Positions 1-5,753 of a DNA stretch of 5,753 nucleotides are shown here, piece after piece (positions within the stretch are counted from its first letter, which is position 1; each line of letters starts with the position of its first letter). Source of the stretch: JANOQP01 sp044227705 (GTDB taxonomy: Bacteria > Bacteroidota > Bacteroidia > Chitinophagales > Saprospiraceae); contig JBGAWE010000263.1 of the NCBI GenBank assembly GCA_044227705.1, positions 1 to 5,753 of the forward strand, read 5' to 3'. The notes below the pieces were generated by a model that was not told where the DNA came from, made no database searches, and saw only the letters and a list, made by a program, of their open reading frames with translations. The translations under genes were made by a program, and so were the position numbers.

Positions 1-2126
1 GGGTGCCTTTCCTGCTGCATCGCCTCCGCTTCCGCAAACCACGTTGCAGCCGCTTCGAGTTGGCCGGATTGGTTCAGGGCATCGGCGAGGGTGGTTCTGA
101 ATGATTCTTTGTAATAACCATCCCCGCTCCGATCGGCAAACTCCACCGCCTGCTGCCCAAAATGGACTGCCTGCTGCACGGAGCCGAGGGTGAGGTGTAG
201 TTCGCTGAGGTTGGAGGCATCGACGGCTACACCTTTCCAATCATCTTGCTTTTCTGACATTTTCAAACTCGCCAACATCGGCTCCGCAGCCTCCCATAAC
301 CTGCCCAAACCCCGCAGCCCAAAACCTGCCCAACTCAGCACCACTGCTTGGTCTGCGTCGCTCATATTTTTGGAAGGCTGCGCCCAAACCTGCTCGAACA
401 AATTGGCTAATGCCGCCAAATCCGAACCGAATGCACCGAGTTTTTTGACGGAAAATGCCTCTTCTTTTCTTCTGATTCTTTCCCAGTAAACCTCCCTCTG
501 AACCTCCTGCTGCAACCCCGCCCTGCACCCAAAAGCCATCGCCAAAAACAGCGGCTCCATCTCCTCCAGGGTATCGGGCAGGTGTTTTTCGGGCAGGTTT
601 TTGTGAAAATGATAGAGGCGGGTGTTCGCCTCGCGCCAGGCGGAGGGGTTTTCTTTTTCCATTTTTTGCCCAAAATGCTCGCGCACGAGCGGGTGGGCAT
701 CGAGGCTTTCGAGTTCACGCAGGGCGGGGAAGTGGGCCAGTTTTTTGGGCAGTTGCCCTGCGCGGAGGCGGTTTTCTTCGAGCAGGCCGAGTTTTTTCAG
801 GTGGTTGAAGGCTTTAGTCACCCGTTCGGCGGGCAAGTTTGCCAGCCCGTCGGTCAGCCCGGCAATGGCTGGTTTTTTCAATAAAATATCCAAAGCTTCG
901 ACTGGCGCGGGTCGGTCGAACAGCCCCATCAAATTGAGCAGAGCGGTTTCGGGCGAGACGGGCGGCTTTTCGCCCATCATTTTTTGCCAAAAACTCAGGT
1001 TTTTGTCCACCTGCGACTCGAACCAGACGGCGTAAGCCTCCATCACCCGCCGCGCGTGGCTGCCCGATTTTTCGTCGTCGGTCAGGTGCGGGATGCGATC
1101 GCGCTGCCGCACGTCGCCCTCGAGCATTTCGACCAAATAATTGCCGAGCAGGCGCAGGGCGAGGGCGTGGCCGTGGTATTCTTCGGAAGCCGTTTCGAGG
1201 GCGGTTTGGCTGCCGCGCACGCCGAGTTTTTGGAGAAAACTGGCCCCTTCTGTTTTGTCAAAATTTTCGAGCGGGCGCGGTAGGTGCTTCGGCGGCTCGA
1301 TGCCCGCGAGGTTTTCGACGGCGACGCGGGTGGTCAGGAGGCAGAGGCCGGGCTGCTCGAAGGCCAGTTCGCGGAGCAAGGCGGCGAGCGCGGGGTCTTT
1401 CAGCTTGCCGCCGAGACCGGCCTGCCCGCCGAGGGGATATTGCAGCGGTTCGATGCCGTCGAGGATGAGCAGGCAGCGTTCGCGGCGCAGGCGTTCGGCC
1501 AGCGTGCGCCCGCGCTCGCGGGGGTCGGTGGGCAGTTGGATTTGGAAAAACTGCGCGGCGCGGTCAAAAAACAGGTCGGACGACGCCTGCCGCCCCTCGT
1601 CGGTGCCCTGACTGTAAAACGACCAGGCGTAAATGGCGGCCGGTCGGTCGGCCTTGCTTTTGGGCAGGTGGTGTTCGAGCCAGTAGGTGACGAGCATGGT
1701 TTTGCCCGTGCCGCCGGGGGCGATGAACTGGACGAGGTTGGTTTCGGGGTTTTCCCAGGCGGCGTCGAGGAGGGCGAGTTCCGGTTTTCTGCCGATGAAG
1801 TGGGGTTGGAGGTCGGGGAGGTGGGAGACTTCAATCCTGTCTTTCGACAGGAGGGTGAAATTTTCAAAAAGTGGAATGCTTCGGTGGATGTCCTCCACTT
1901 TTTGTTGAATGTCGGCGCGTTGGGCATCGCGCCGAGCAGTTTCTTTTTCCTCACGTTGGTTGCGGACAAAATCCAAGGCAATGCCCGCCGCAACGAGTAC
2001 TCCCAAAACTGGGAAAACAAAACTTGGGCATTCCTCGGCGGTGCCAAGATTGACATAAATCGCAACGGCAAGGCTGAGCAGCGAACTTGCCGAGGTGCAC
2101 ATTAATTTATGGAAAAATGCAGCCAT
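1..2126 (-). CDS. Membrane-anchored STAND (NB-ARC/NACHT-like) ATPase with C-terminal TPR repeats, partial (3' end outside window)
   Basis: Reading the minus strand from ATG 2126 to base 1 gives 708 codons with no stop, so the C-terminus lies beyond the window. Visible domains: two hydrophobic segments, likely membrane helices, at about residues 10-28 and 36-54; a charged helical or coiled-coil stretch at about 55-85; a STAND ATPase beginning FIGR (110-113), with Walker A GGTGKT (138-143), AWSFYSQGT (167-175), Walker B LLILDG followed by IEPLQ (219-229), sensor-like TTR (265-267) and GHALAL (319-324); a winged-helix-like region at about 390-460; DAHPLVREHF (476-485); and TPR-like helical hairpins from about 590 to the edge. 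STAND proteins use nucleotide binding as a switch, with TPRs usually sensing a ligand or partner; some bacterial ones act in phage defence. The N-terminus suggests the membrane is its output site, which is inference. No Shine-Dalgarno precedes the ATG; ATG 2102 and an upstream TTG at 2213 are alternative starts. It is separated from odhB by a terminator, so it is probably its own transcription unit. The target and biological role cannot be read from the sequence. Confidence 0.86.
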   Translation of the reverse strand, partial: MAAFFHKLMCTSASSLLSLAVAIYVNLGTAEECPSFVFPVLGVLVAAGIALDFVRNQREEKETARRDAQRADIQQKVEDIHRSIPLFENFTLLSKDRIEVSHLPDLQPHFIGRKPELALLDAAWENPETNLVQFIAPGGTGKTMLVTYWLEHHLPKSKADRPAAIYAWSFYSQGTDEGRQASSDLFFDRAAQFFQIQLPTDPRERGRTLAERLRRERCLLILDGIEPLQYPLGGQAGLGGKLKDPALAALLRELAFEQPGLCLLTTRVAVENLAGIEPPKHLPRPLENFDKTEGASFLQKLGVRGSQTALETASEEYHGHALALRLLGNYLVEMLEGDVRQRDRIPHLTDDEKSGSHARRVMEAYAVWFESQVDKNLSFWQKMMGEKPPVSPETALLNLMGLFDRPAPVEALDILLKKPAIAGLTDGLANLPAERVTKAFNHLKKLGLLEENRLRAGQLPKKLAHFPALRELESLDAHPLVREHFGQKMEKENPSAWREANTRLYHFHKNLPEKHLPDTLEEMEPLFLAMAFGCRAGLQQEVQREVYWERIRRKEEAFSVKKLGAFGSDLAALANLFEQVWAQPSKNMSDADQAVVLSWAGFGLRGLGRLWEAAEPMLASLKMSEKQDDWKGVAVDASNLSELHLTLGSVQQAVHFGQQAVEFADRSGDGYYKESFRTTLADALNQSGQLEAAATWFAEAEAMQQERH

Positions 2127-2304
2127 GGCAGTTGAGCTTGTGTCCGGTGGATTGGTTGGTTTCCGACCACAAAGCAAAAAAATTAGCCATAGAAAACCGT
2201 GCGAGACGCTCAAAACGGAGTGTTCGAATCGAAGTCAGCCATGCCGGGCGCACATGAAAAAAGCCCGGTCGATTGTCGGCCGGGCTTTTTTGATTGGAAA
2301 AAAC
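2127..2304. other. Intergenic region between the STAND gene and odhB
   Basis: This 178-base gap holds the odhB terminator (2257-2291) and the upstream region of the STAND gene. The STAND frame stays open upstream to an in-frame TGA at 2237-2235 without an ATG before 2126. On the minus strand, 2177-2170 reads TTGCTTTG, one mismatch from the TAnnTTTG box, with no well-placed -33 element; I treat it only as a weak promoter possibility. Base composition is lower in GC here (27 of 60 in 2161-2220). Confidence 0.6.
2257..2291 (-). terminator. Intrinsic terminator behind odhB (symmetrical, potentially bidirectional)
   Basis: AAAAAAGCCCGG (2257-2268) is perfectly complementary to CCGGGCTTTTTT (2280-2291). 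The stem can extend inward by three pairs, one of them G-U, leaving a 5-base loop at 2272-2276. It starts 13 bases past the odhB stop; on the minus strand the GC stem is followed by six T, the classic intrinsic terminator form. The matching T run on the other strand means it could also stop plus-strand transcription. An extra CCGGGC at 2244-2249 could pair with 2263-2268 instead, giving a weaker alternative hairpin. Confidence 0.88.
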
Positions 2305-3555
2305 TCAAAGGTCGAGCAGCAGGCTCACCGGGTCTTCGAGCAGGTTTTTGACCTTGACGAGGAAGGTCACGCTCGTCGAGCCGTCGATGACGCGGTGGTC
2401 GTAGCTCAAGGCGAGGTACATCATCGGCCTGATTTTCACCTCGCCGCCGACGGCCACGGGCCTGTCCTTGATGGCGTGCATCCCCAGGATGGCACTTTGC
2501 GGCTCGTTGATGATGGGCGTCGACATGAGGCTGCCGAAGACACCGCCGTTGGTTATGGTGAACGTGCCGCCGGTCATCTCCTCGAGCGAGAGCTTCCCTT
2601 CCCGAGCCTTTGCCGAAAGACCTTTCAAAGCCAGCTCGATTTCGTGGTAACGCATCGACTCGACGTTACGGATGGGCGGCACGACCAGCCCCGTCGGCGT
2701 GGAGATGGCGAAGGCGATGTCGGCAAACTCGTGGAAGACGAGGTCGGTCCCGTCGATTCGGGCGTTGACCTCGGGCATCTCCATCAGGGTCTTCGCCACG
2801 GCCTTCGCGAAGACGGACATGAAGCCGAGCTTGATGCCGTATTTCGCCTGGAACCGCTCGTTGTACCGCTCGCGCAGGGCCATCACCTCGGTCATGTCCA
2901 CCTCGTTGAAGGTGGTGAGCATGGCAGTCGTGTTCTTCGCCGAGACGAGGCGGCGGGCGATCGTCTGGCGCATCTTGCTCATGCGCTCGCGCCTTTCCGT
3001 GCGGCTGAAACTGGTCGCAACTGGTTGATTTCCAGAAGGTTGAGAAACCGGCGCGGGCTTCTGCGGAGCGGCGGGCGGCGGCGAAACCGGTTCGGCGGGC
3101 TTCCCTTCGACGGCTTTCAAAGCGTCTTCTTTCGTGATGCGCCCCTCCTTCCCGCTGCCCGAAACGGAGGCAGCCGCCACGTTTCCTTCGGTCAAAATCT
3201 TGGCCGCCGCCGGGCTGGGGTGGCCGGTCGCGTAGGTCGTCGAAGCGGCTGCTGGCTTCGATTCAATCTTGATGGAACCCTCGGCTTGCGGAGCCGGGGC
3301 GGGCGCGGCGGTCGAGGCGGCCGTGTCGATTTTTGCGAACAAGGCCCCGATGGGCAGCTCGTCGCCCTCCTTCGCTGCCCAGACCAGTTTCCCGGCCTGC
3401 TCGGCGCCGATTTCCTGCGTCGCTTTTTCGGTTTCAAACTCGCAGACCGGCTCGTCGCGGCCGACCGTCGAGCCGTCGGCCTTTAGCCATTTTGACAGGG
3501 TGACGCTCACGACGGACTCGCCGAGGGCGGGGACGCGCATTTCGATGACGCTCAT
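2305..3555 (-). CDS. odhB: Dihydrolipoyllysine-residue succinyltransferase, E2 of the 2-oxoglutarate dehydrogenase complex
   Basis: A complete 416-residue protein of normal E2o length. It transfers the succinyl group from lipoyl-lysine to CoA, forming succinyl-CoA in the TCA cycle, and forms the core of the complex with E1 (SucA) and E3 (Lpd). Domains: one lipoyl domain (about 3-78) with the lipoylated lysine K44 in ETEKAT; an Ala/Pro-rich linker (79-110); a peripheral subunit-binding domain (about 112-150); a second Pro-rich linker (151-182); and the acyltransferase domain (183-416). The acyltransferase has the E2o-typical stretch TITNGGVFGSLMSTPIIN (333-350), then PQSAILGMH, and the catalytic HRVIDG motif with H387 and D391. 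These favour succinyl- over acetyl-transferase. M1 gives the expected short lead into the lipoyl domain; M6 is a less likely start. There is no Shine-Dalgarno, only A-rich sequence before ATG. The upstream neighbour is a peptidase 42 bases away rather than sucA, and a terminator follows, so odhB may be monocistronic or read through from the peptidase. Confidence 0.97.
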   Translation of the reverse strand: MSVIEMRVPALGESVVSVTLSKWLKADGSTVGRDEPVCEFETEKATQEIGAEQAGKLVWAAKEGDELPIGALFAKIDTAASTAAPAPAPQAEGSIKIESKPAAASTTYATGHPSPAAAKILTEGNVAAASVSGSGKEGRITKEDALKAVEGKPAEPVSPPPAAPQKPAPVSQPSGNQPVATSFSRTERRERMSKMRQTIARRLVSAKNTTAMLTTFNEVDMTEVMALRERYNERFQAKYGIKLGFMSVFAKAVAKTLMEMPEVNARIDGTDLVFHEFADIAFAISTPTGLVVPPIRNVESMRYHEIELALKGLSAKAREGKLSLEEMTGGTFTITNGGVFGSLMSTPIINEPQSAILGMHAIKDRPVAVGGEVKIRPMMYLALSYDHRVIDGSTSVTFLVKVKNLLEDPVSLLLDL

Positions 3556-3587
3556 GTTTTTTCGAAAATTTTGGGTGAAAACCGGGG

Positions 3588-3595
3588 CAAACCTA
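3588..3595 (-). promoter_or_regulatory. Candidate Bacteroidota -7 promoter box for odhB
   Basis: The minus strand reads TAGGTTTG, an exact match to the Bacteroidota -7 consensus TAnnTTTG, starting 2 bases past the TGA stop of the peptidase gene. Transcription would begin near 3581 and leave a leader of roughly 25 bases before the odhB ATG. I see no TTG/TTTG -33 element 17-23 bases upstream, so this is a half-site match only. The leader also contains the palindrome TTTTCGAAAA. Confidence 0.4.
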
Positions 3596-3597
3596 CC

Positions 3598-5331
3598 TCA
3601 AATCTTGATGAGCTTCCCCGTGAACCGCCCCGCCGAGCTTCGGATTTCATAAAAATAGGCGCCCGACGGCAGCCCGTCGGTCTCGTAGGTTTTGGAAAAA
3701 CTGCGGTCGAGGTCGAGCGTTTTCACTGAAATCCGCCGCCCGGCCGCGTCGAACAGACGGAAGGTGAACTCGCCCCGCAGGTTCTCAAATTTGAAGGTCA
3801 ACTCATCGTGGAACGGGTTGGGGAAAAGCCGCACCGACGGCTCGATGGCTGCCAAGCCCTTCGCCATCTTGACCGCCGCCAGCGCGTCGATGCGGCCGAA
3901 GCCGTAGACGTTGTTCGGGTAGACAGACGAGCTGACCCCGCTGCAATCCTGACTTGAATACCGCCGGACCGCCGTCTCCTCGATGATTTTTTCAATCAAA
4001 TCGACCTCGCCCGCCAGTTCCGGGTTGGCCGAAATCAGCAGCGCGACCAGCCCGACAACGTGCGGCCCGGCCATGCTCGTCCCGCTGAACTGGGCAAAGC
4101 CGCCGTTCGGGATGCATGACCGAACGCCCTGACCGGGGGCCGAGACGTTGGGCTTGATGAATTTTTTGCCCAAGAAATCCACCCCGCCCCGGCTGCTGAA
4201 GACGGCGATGGAGTCGTCCGAAGTCGTCGCGCCAACCGAGAAGCTCGGCTCGAAAAAGGCGGGCGGCCCCGTGGTCGTCTCGCAGTTCGGGCCGAAGTTT
4301 CCGTTCGAGACGACGACCACGATGCCCGCTTTTTGCAGGTTTTGGACGACGGTCTGCATGATTTGCAGGTCGAAAGTGCTGTCGCAGCCCTCCGAGACGG
4401 CGCAATACCACGAGTTGTTGACGACGTGCGGCGCGAGGTTCGGCTCTGGTTTTTCGCCCGCGAGGTCGGTCGGCGCGAGGAAGAACTGGAAGCACTCGAT
4501 ATAGGTGGACGGCCGCCCGTTGCCGCGCTCCATGTTGCGGCAGGCCATCCAGCGGGCGCCGGGTGCGACGCCGGTCTGGTTGCCGAGGCCGTCGTCGCCG
4601 ACCATCGTGCCCATCGTGTGCGTGCCGTGCGAGTTGTCGTCGCAGGGCGCGAGGAGGTCGAGGCCGCAGGGGTTCAAATTGTTGGCCGAGAGCGGGCTGA
4701 TTTCGTGGATGGCGTCGTGCCAGTTGTAGTTGTGGTCGGCGGCGGTGCCGTTCCAGCCCCGGTAGTGGTCGTGGATGACGGGGTGGAGCCAGTCGTAGCC
4801 CGTGTCCTCGCCCGCGACGGTGACGCCCTGCCCGGTGACGCCCATCGCCCAGACGGAGTCGGCCTTTATCATCTGGAGGTTCCACTCGGGGCCGCGGCTT
4901 TCGGCCGTCTGTCTTTCATCAAAAAACCGGAGCGTCATCTCCGGGTCCGGCTCGATGCGGGCGATTTCGGGCATCTCGGCCAGCGGCCTTATCAAGTCCA
5001 GCCCGCCCTCGACGGCGATGAGGTTGGCCACGAAGAAGCCGTTGGCAAAGGCTTTTTTCTCATAAAGGAACTGCCGGGCGCGGGCCTGCGAGCGGTCGGC
5101 GGTCTGGCGGAGTTTTTCAAAAACGAACCGGCCCTTCGCCTCTTTCCCGTGAATCGAGGCGGCCTCGGAAAGGTCGGCCTGCTCGGCGAAGACGGCGAGG
5201 AAATGGGCCTTGCCGGTCTTTTCAACCTCGCGGAGGACGGCGGGGGCGACCTTCTTTTCCCAATCGGCGGACTGGGCGTCGGCCTTTGTCAAAAAGAGGA
5301 GAAAAAAGGCGGCGGCGGCGAAATGGCGCAT
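3598..5331 (-). CDS. Secreted S8 serine peptidase (bacillopeptidase F-like subtilase) with T9SS sorting domain
   Basis: A complete 577-residue extracellular protease. A signal peptide covers about residues 1-19, with a short basic start, an Ala/Phe/Leu core and likely cleavage at ADA|Q. Residues about 40-130 resemble an inhibitor I9-type propeptide, ending in PEIARIEPD. The catalytic domain (about 150-490) has D176 (GEDTGYDW), H235 (DDNSHGTHTMGT), oxyanion N345 (SNGNFG) and S419 (FSGTSMAGPH), so all expected catalytic residues are present. Motifs such as YRGWNG, NYNWHDAI, GTMVGDDG, GVAPGARW and VVNNSW resemble bacillopeptidase F, from family memory rather than a search. Several cysteines (222, 230, 264, 280, 310, 316, 350, 406, 463) could form disulfides in the secreted protein. 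The last roughly 78 residues, RLFPNPFHDEL, then DAAGRR, GLPSGAYFYEI and ending GKLIKI, are a type A T9SS C-terminal domain that directs export across the outer membrane and is normally removed. No other in-frame ATG lies upstream before an in-frame stop. Substrate unknown; a nutritional or general proteolytic role is likely. Confidence 0.95.
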   Translation of the reverse strand: MRHFAAAAFFLLFLTKADAQSADWEKKVAPAVLREVEKTGKAHFLAVFAEQADLSEAASIHGKEAKGRFVFEKLRQTADRSQARARQFLYEKKAFANGFFVANLIAVEGGLDLIRPLAEMPEIARIEPDPEMTLRFFDERQTAESRGPEWNLQMIKADSVWAMGVTGQGVTVAGEDTGYDWLHPVIHDHYRGWNGTAADHNYNWHDAIHEISPLSANNLNPCGLDLLAPCDDNSHGTHTMGTMVGDDGLGNQTGVAPGARWMACRNMERGNGRPSTYIECFQFFLAPTDLAGEKPEPNLAPHVVNNSWYCAVSEGCDSTFDLQIMQTVVQNLQKAGIVVVVSNGNFGPNCETTTGPPAFFEPSFSVGATTSDDSIAVFSSRGGVDFLGKKFIKPNVSAPGQGVRSCIPNGGFAQFSGTSMAGPHVVGLVALLISANPELAGEVDLIEKIIEETAVRRYSSQDCSGVSSSVYPNNVYGFGRIDALAAVKMAKGLAAIEPSVRLFPNPFHDELTFKFENLRGEFTFRLFDAAGRRISVKTLDLDRSFSKTYETDGLPSGAYFYEIRSSAGRFTGKLIKI

Positions 5332-5358
5332 GGCAGGGAAGTTTTGTTCGACAACGAT

Positions 5359-5396
5359 GGGCGGGCAAAGAACAGCAGCGCCCGCCTGATTTTTTT
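5359..5396 (+). terminator. GC-rich hairpin followed by a T run on the plus strand (terminator-like) in the peptidase leader
   Basis: GGCGGGC (5360-5366) pairs perfectly with GCCCGCC (5380-5386) around a 13-base loop, and on the plus strand seven T follow at 5390-5396. This has intrinsic-terminator form for plus-strand transcription, although no plus-strand gene precedes it. On the minus strand, the direction of both flanking genes, the same stem is preceded by an A run and not followed by T, so it is a poor terminator for the glycosyltransferase. It would instead be a structured element in the peptidase 5' leader. Confidence 0.5.
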
Positions 5397-5399
5397 AGA

Positions 5400-5431
5400 C
5401 AAAGCTGGGTCAACGGACGCTTCCCAGCCAA
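5400..5431 (-). promoter_or_regulatory. Candidate promoter for the S8 peptidase gene
   Basis: On the minus strand CAGCTTTG (5407-5400) differs from the -7 consensus TAnnTTTG at one defined position. It is preceded, with a 21-base spacer, by TTG at 5431-5429, within the spacing seen for Bacteroidota -33 elements. The pair overlaps the end of the glycosyltransferase gene. Transcription would start near 5393 and give a leader of about 60 bases that contains the hairpin at 5360-5386. The motifs are short, so a chance match is quite possible. Confidence 0.3.
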
Positions 5432-5753
5432 CGGTCGAGCTTGCTGTCCAAAAAGGCCTCGCCCGAAAACCGCCCCGCCTCGAACCTCGCCCGCCGCAAC
5501 TGCCAAATGGCGGTCAGCAAGTCAATCTCCGATTGGCTTTGCGAGACAAACCCCTCCATTTTCGAGAAGTGGCGGGCCAGCAGCTCCTGTTCCGTCTGCC
5601 CAGGCGTGGCGACGAGGAGGGCGTTTTCCCTCAACGCGACCAAGTCCATCAAGCTCGAATAGCCCGAGCGGCAGACGACCATCTCGGCCGAGAGGATGGC
5701 CGTGCGCAGCTCCTCCGACGTGAGGAATGAGGCAACCTCGATGTGCGGGGCGG
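5410..5753 (-). CDS. MurG/GT28-like glycosyltransferase, C-terminal part (5' end outside window)
   Basis: The last 113 residues and stop codon of a minus-strand gene that enters from the right edge; the frame stays open from the edge to TGA at 5412-5410. The segment has the pattern of the nucleotide-sugar-binding C-terminal half of GT-B glycosyltransferases related to MurG. After a helix (SEELRTAILSAE) comes MVVCRSGYSSLMDLVAL (visible residues 24-40), then LLVATPGQTEQELLARHF, which matches the RSG...D/E...P...Q..A layout of this fold, followed by a short helical tail. Such enzymes transfer a sugar from a nucleotide-sugar donor to a lipid, polysaccharide or other acceptor. The acceptor cannot be told from this fragment, and it is not clearly MurG itself. 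An internal ATG at 5682 is not a credible start because conserved sequence continues upstream of it. No good minus-strand terminator follows. Confidence 0.8.
   Translation of the reverse strand, partial: APHIEVASFLTSEELRTAILSAEMVVCRSGYSSLMDLVALRENALLVATPGQTEQELLARHFSKMEGFVSQSQSEIDLLTAIWQLRRARFEAGRFSGEAFLDSKLDRWLGSVR

Noticed and set aside
1400..2071. Minus-strand 223-codon frame overlapping the STAND gene
   Set aside because: It is out of frame with the strongly conserved Walker A, Walker B and TTR motifs; its translation is a Ser/Pro/Thr/Arg-rich low-complexity product.
2107..2190. Short minus-strand ORF (27 codons, beginning MANFFALW) overlapping the STAND start
   Set aside because: It could be a leader ORF coupled to the STAND gene, but there is no ribosome-binding signal or evidence of conservation, and an ORF this short is expected by chance.
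2220..2235. tRNA T-loop-like GTTCGAATC
   Set aside because: The bases on each side do not pair to form a T stem and no acceptor, D or anticodon arms surround it, so it is not a tRNA and not convincing as an attachment-site remnant.
2095..3486. Long plus-strand open frame (463 codons) opposite odhB
   Set aside because: It lies antisense to the whole conserved odhB gene; its translation is rich in Arg/Gly/His/Val with no recognisable domain. High-GC genes commonly leave the opposite strand open.
5308..5319. Four tandem GCC codons (GGC repeat on plus strand) in the peptidase signal peptide
   Set aside because: Only four units, and they encode the Ala run expected in a signal peptide core; there is no sign of phase variation.
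4333..5730. Long plus-strand open frame (465 codons) opposite the peptidase and glycosyltransferase
   Set aside because: It crosses two real genes and their gap on the other strand and shows no domain or credible start. It is best explained as a GC-driven shadow frame, though its length is notable.
1..5753. CRISPR arrays, insertion sequences, rRNA or complete tRNA genes
   Set aside because: No direct-repeat spacer pattern, transposase, terminal inverted repeats or RNA gene signatures were seen on either strand.

Overview
The window looks like a piece of a GC-rich Bacteroidota-type chromosome. The main evidence is the C-terminal type IX secretion (T9SS) sorting domain on the S8 peptidase. Supporting hints are starts without Shine-Dalgarno sequences and TAnnTTTG-like promoter boxes. 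High GC, an OdhB of this type and a large STAND ATPase would suit a Saprospiria-like lineage, but that placement is inference. All four genes are on the minus strand; I find no convincing plus-strand gene.

From right to left (direction of transcription): (1) 5753-5410, the C-terminal end of a MurG/GT28-like glycosyltransferase whose start lies outside the window. (2) 5331-3598, a complete secreted bacillopeptidase F-like subtilase with signal peptide, I9-like propeptide, complete catalytic residues and T9SS tail. The 77-base gap before it carries a candidate promoter overlapping the glycosyltransferase stop, and a GC-rich hairpin. (3) 3555-2305, a complete odhB/sucB (E2 of 2-oxoglutarate dehydrogenase), 42 bases after the peptidase, with a candidate -7 box beside the peptidase stop codon and a strong intrinsic terminator behind it. 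(4) 2126-1, the first 708 residues of a large STAND (NB-ARC/NACHT-type) ATPase with two predicted N-terminal membrane helices, a coiled coil, a P-loop ATPase, a winged-helix-like region and TPR repeats running off the left edge. This gene is one unbroken reading frame with no stop in the window.

The genes do not form an obvious pathway. odhB is a TCA-cycle gene separated from any visible sucA; the peptidase and glycosyltransferase are cell-envelope or secretion functions. The STAND gene is the accessory, possibly defence- or signalling-related element and the best candidate for something new. Its membrane-anchored architecture, unclear start and uneven base composition are the points most worth following.
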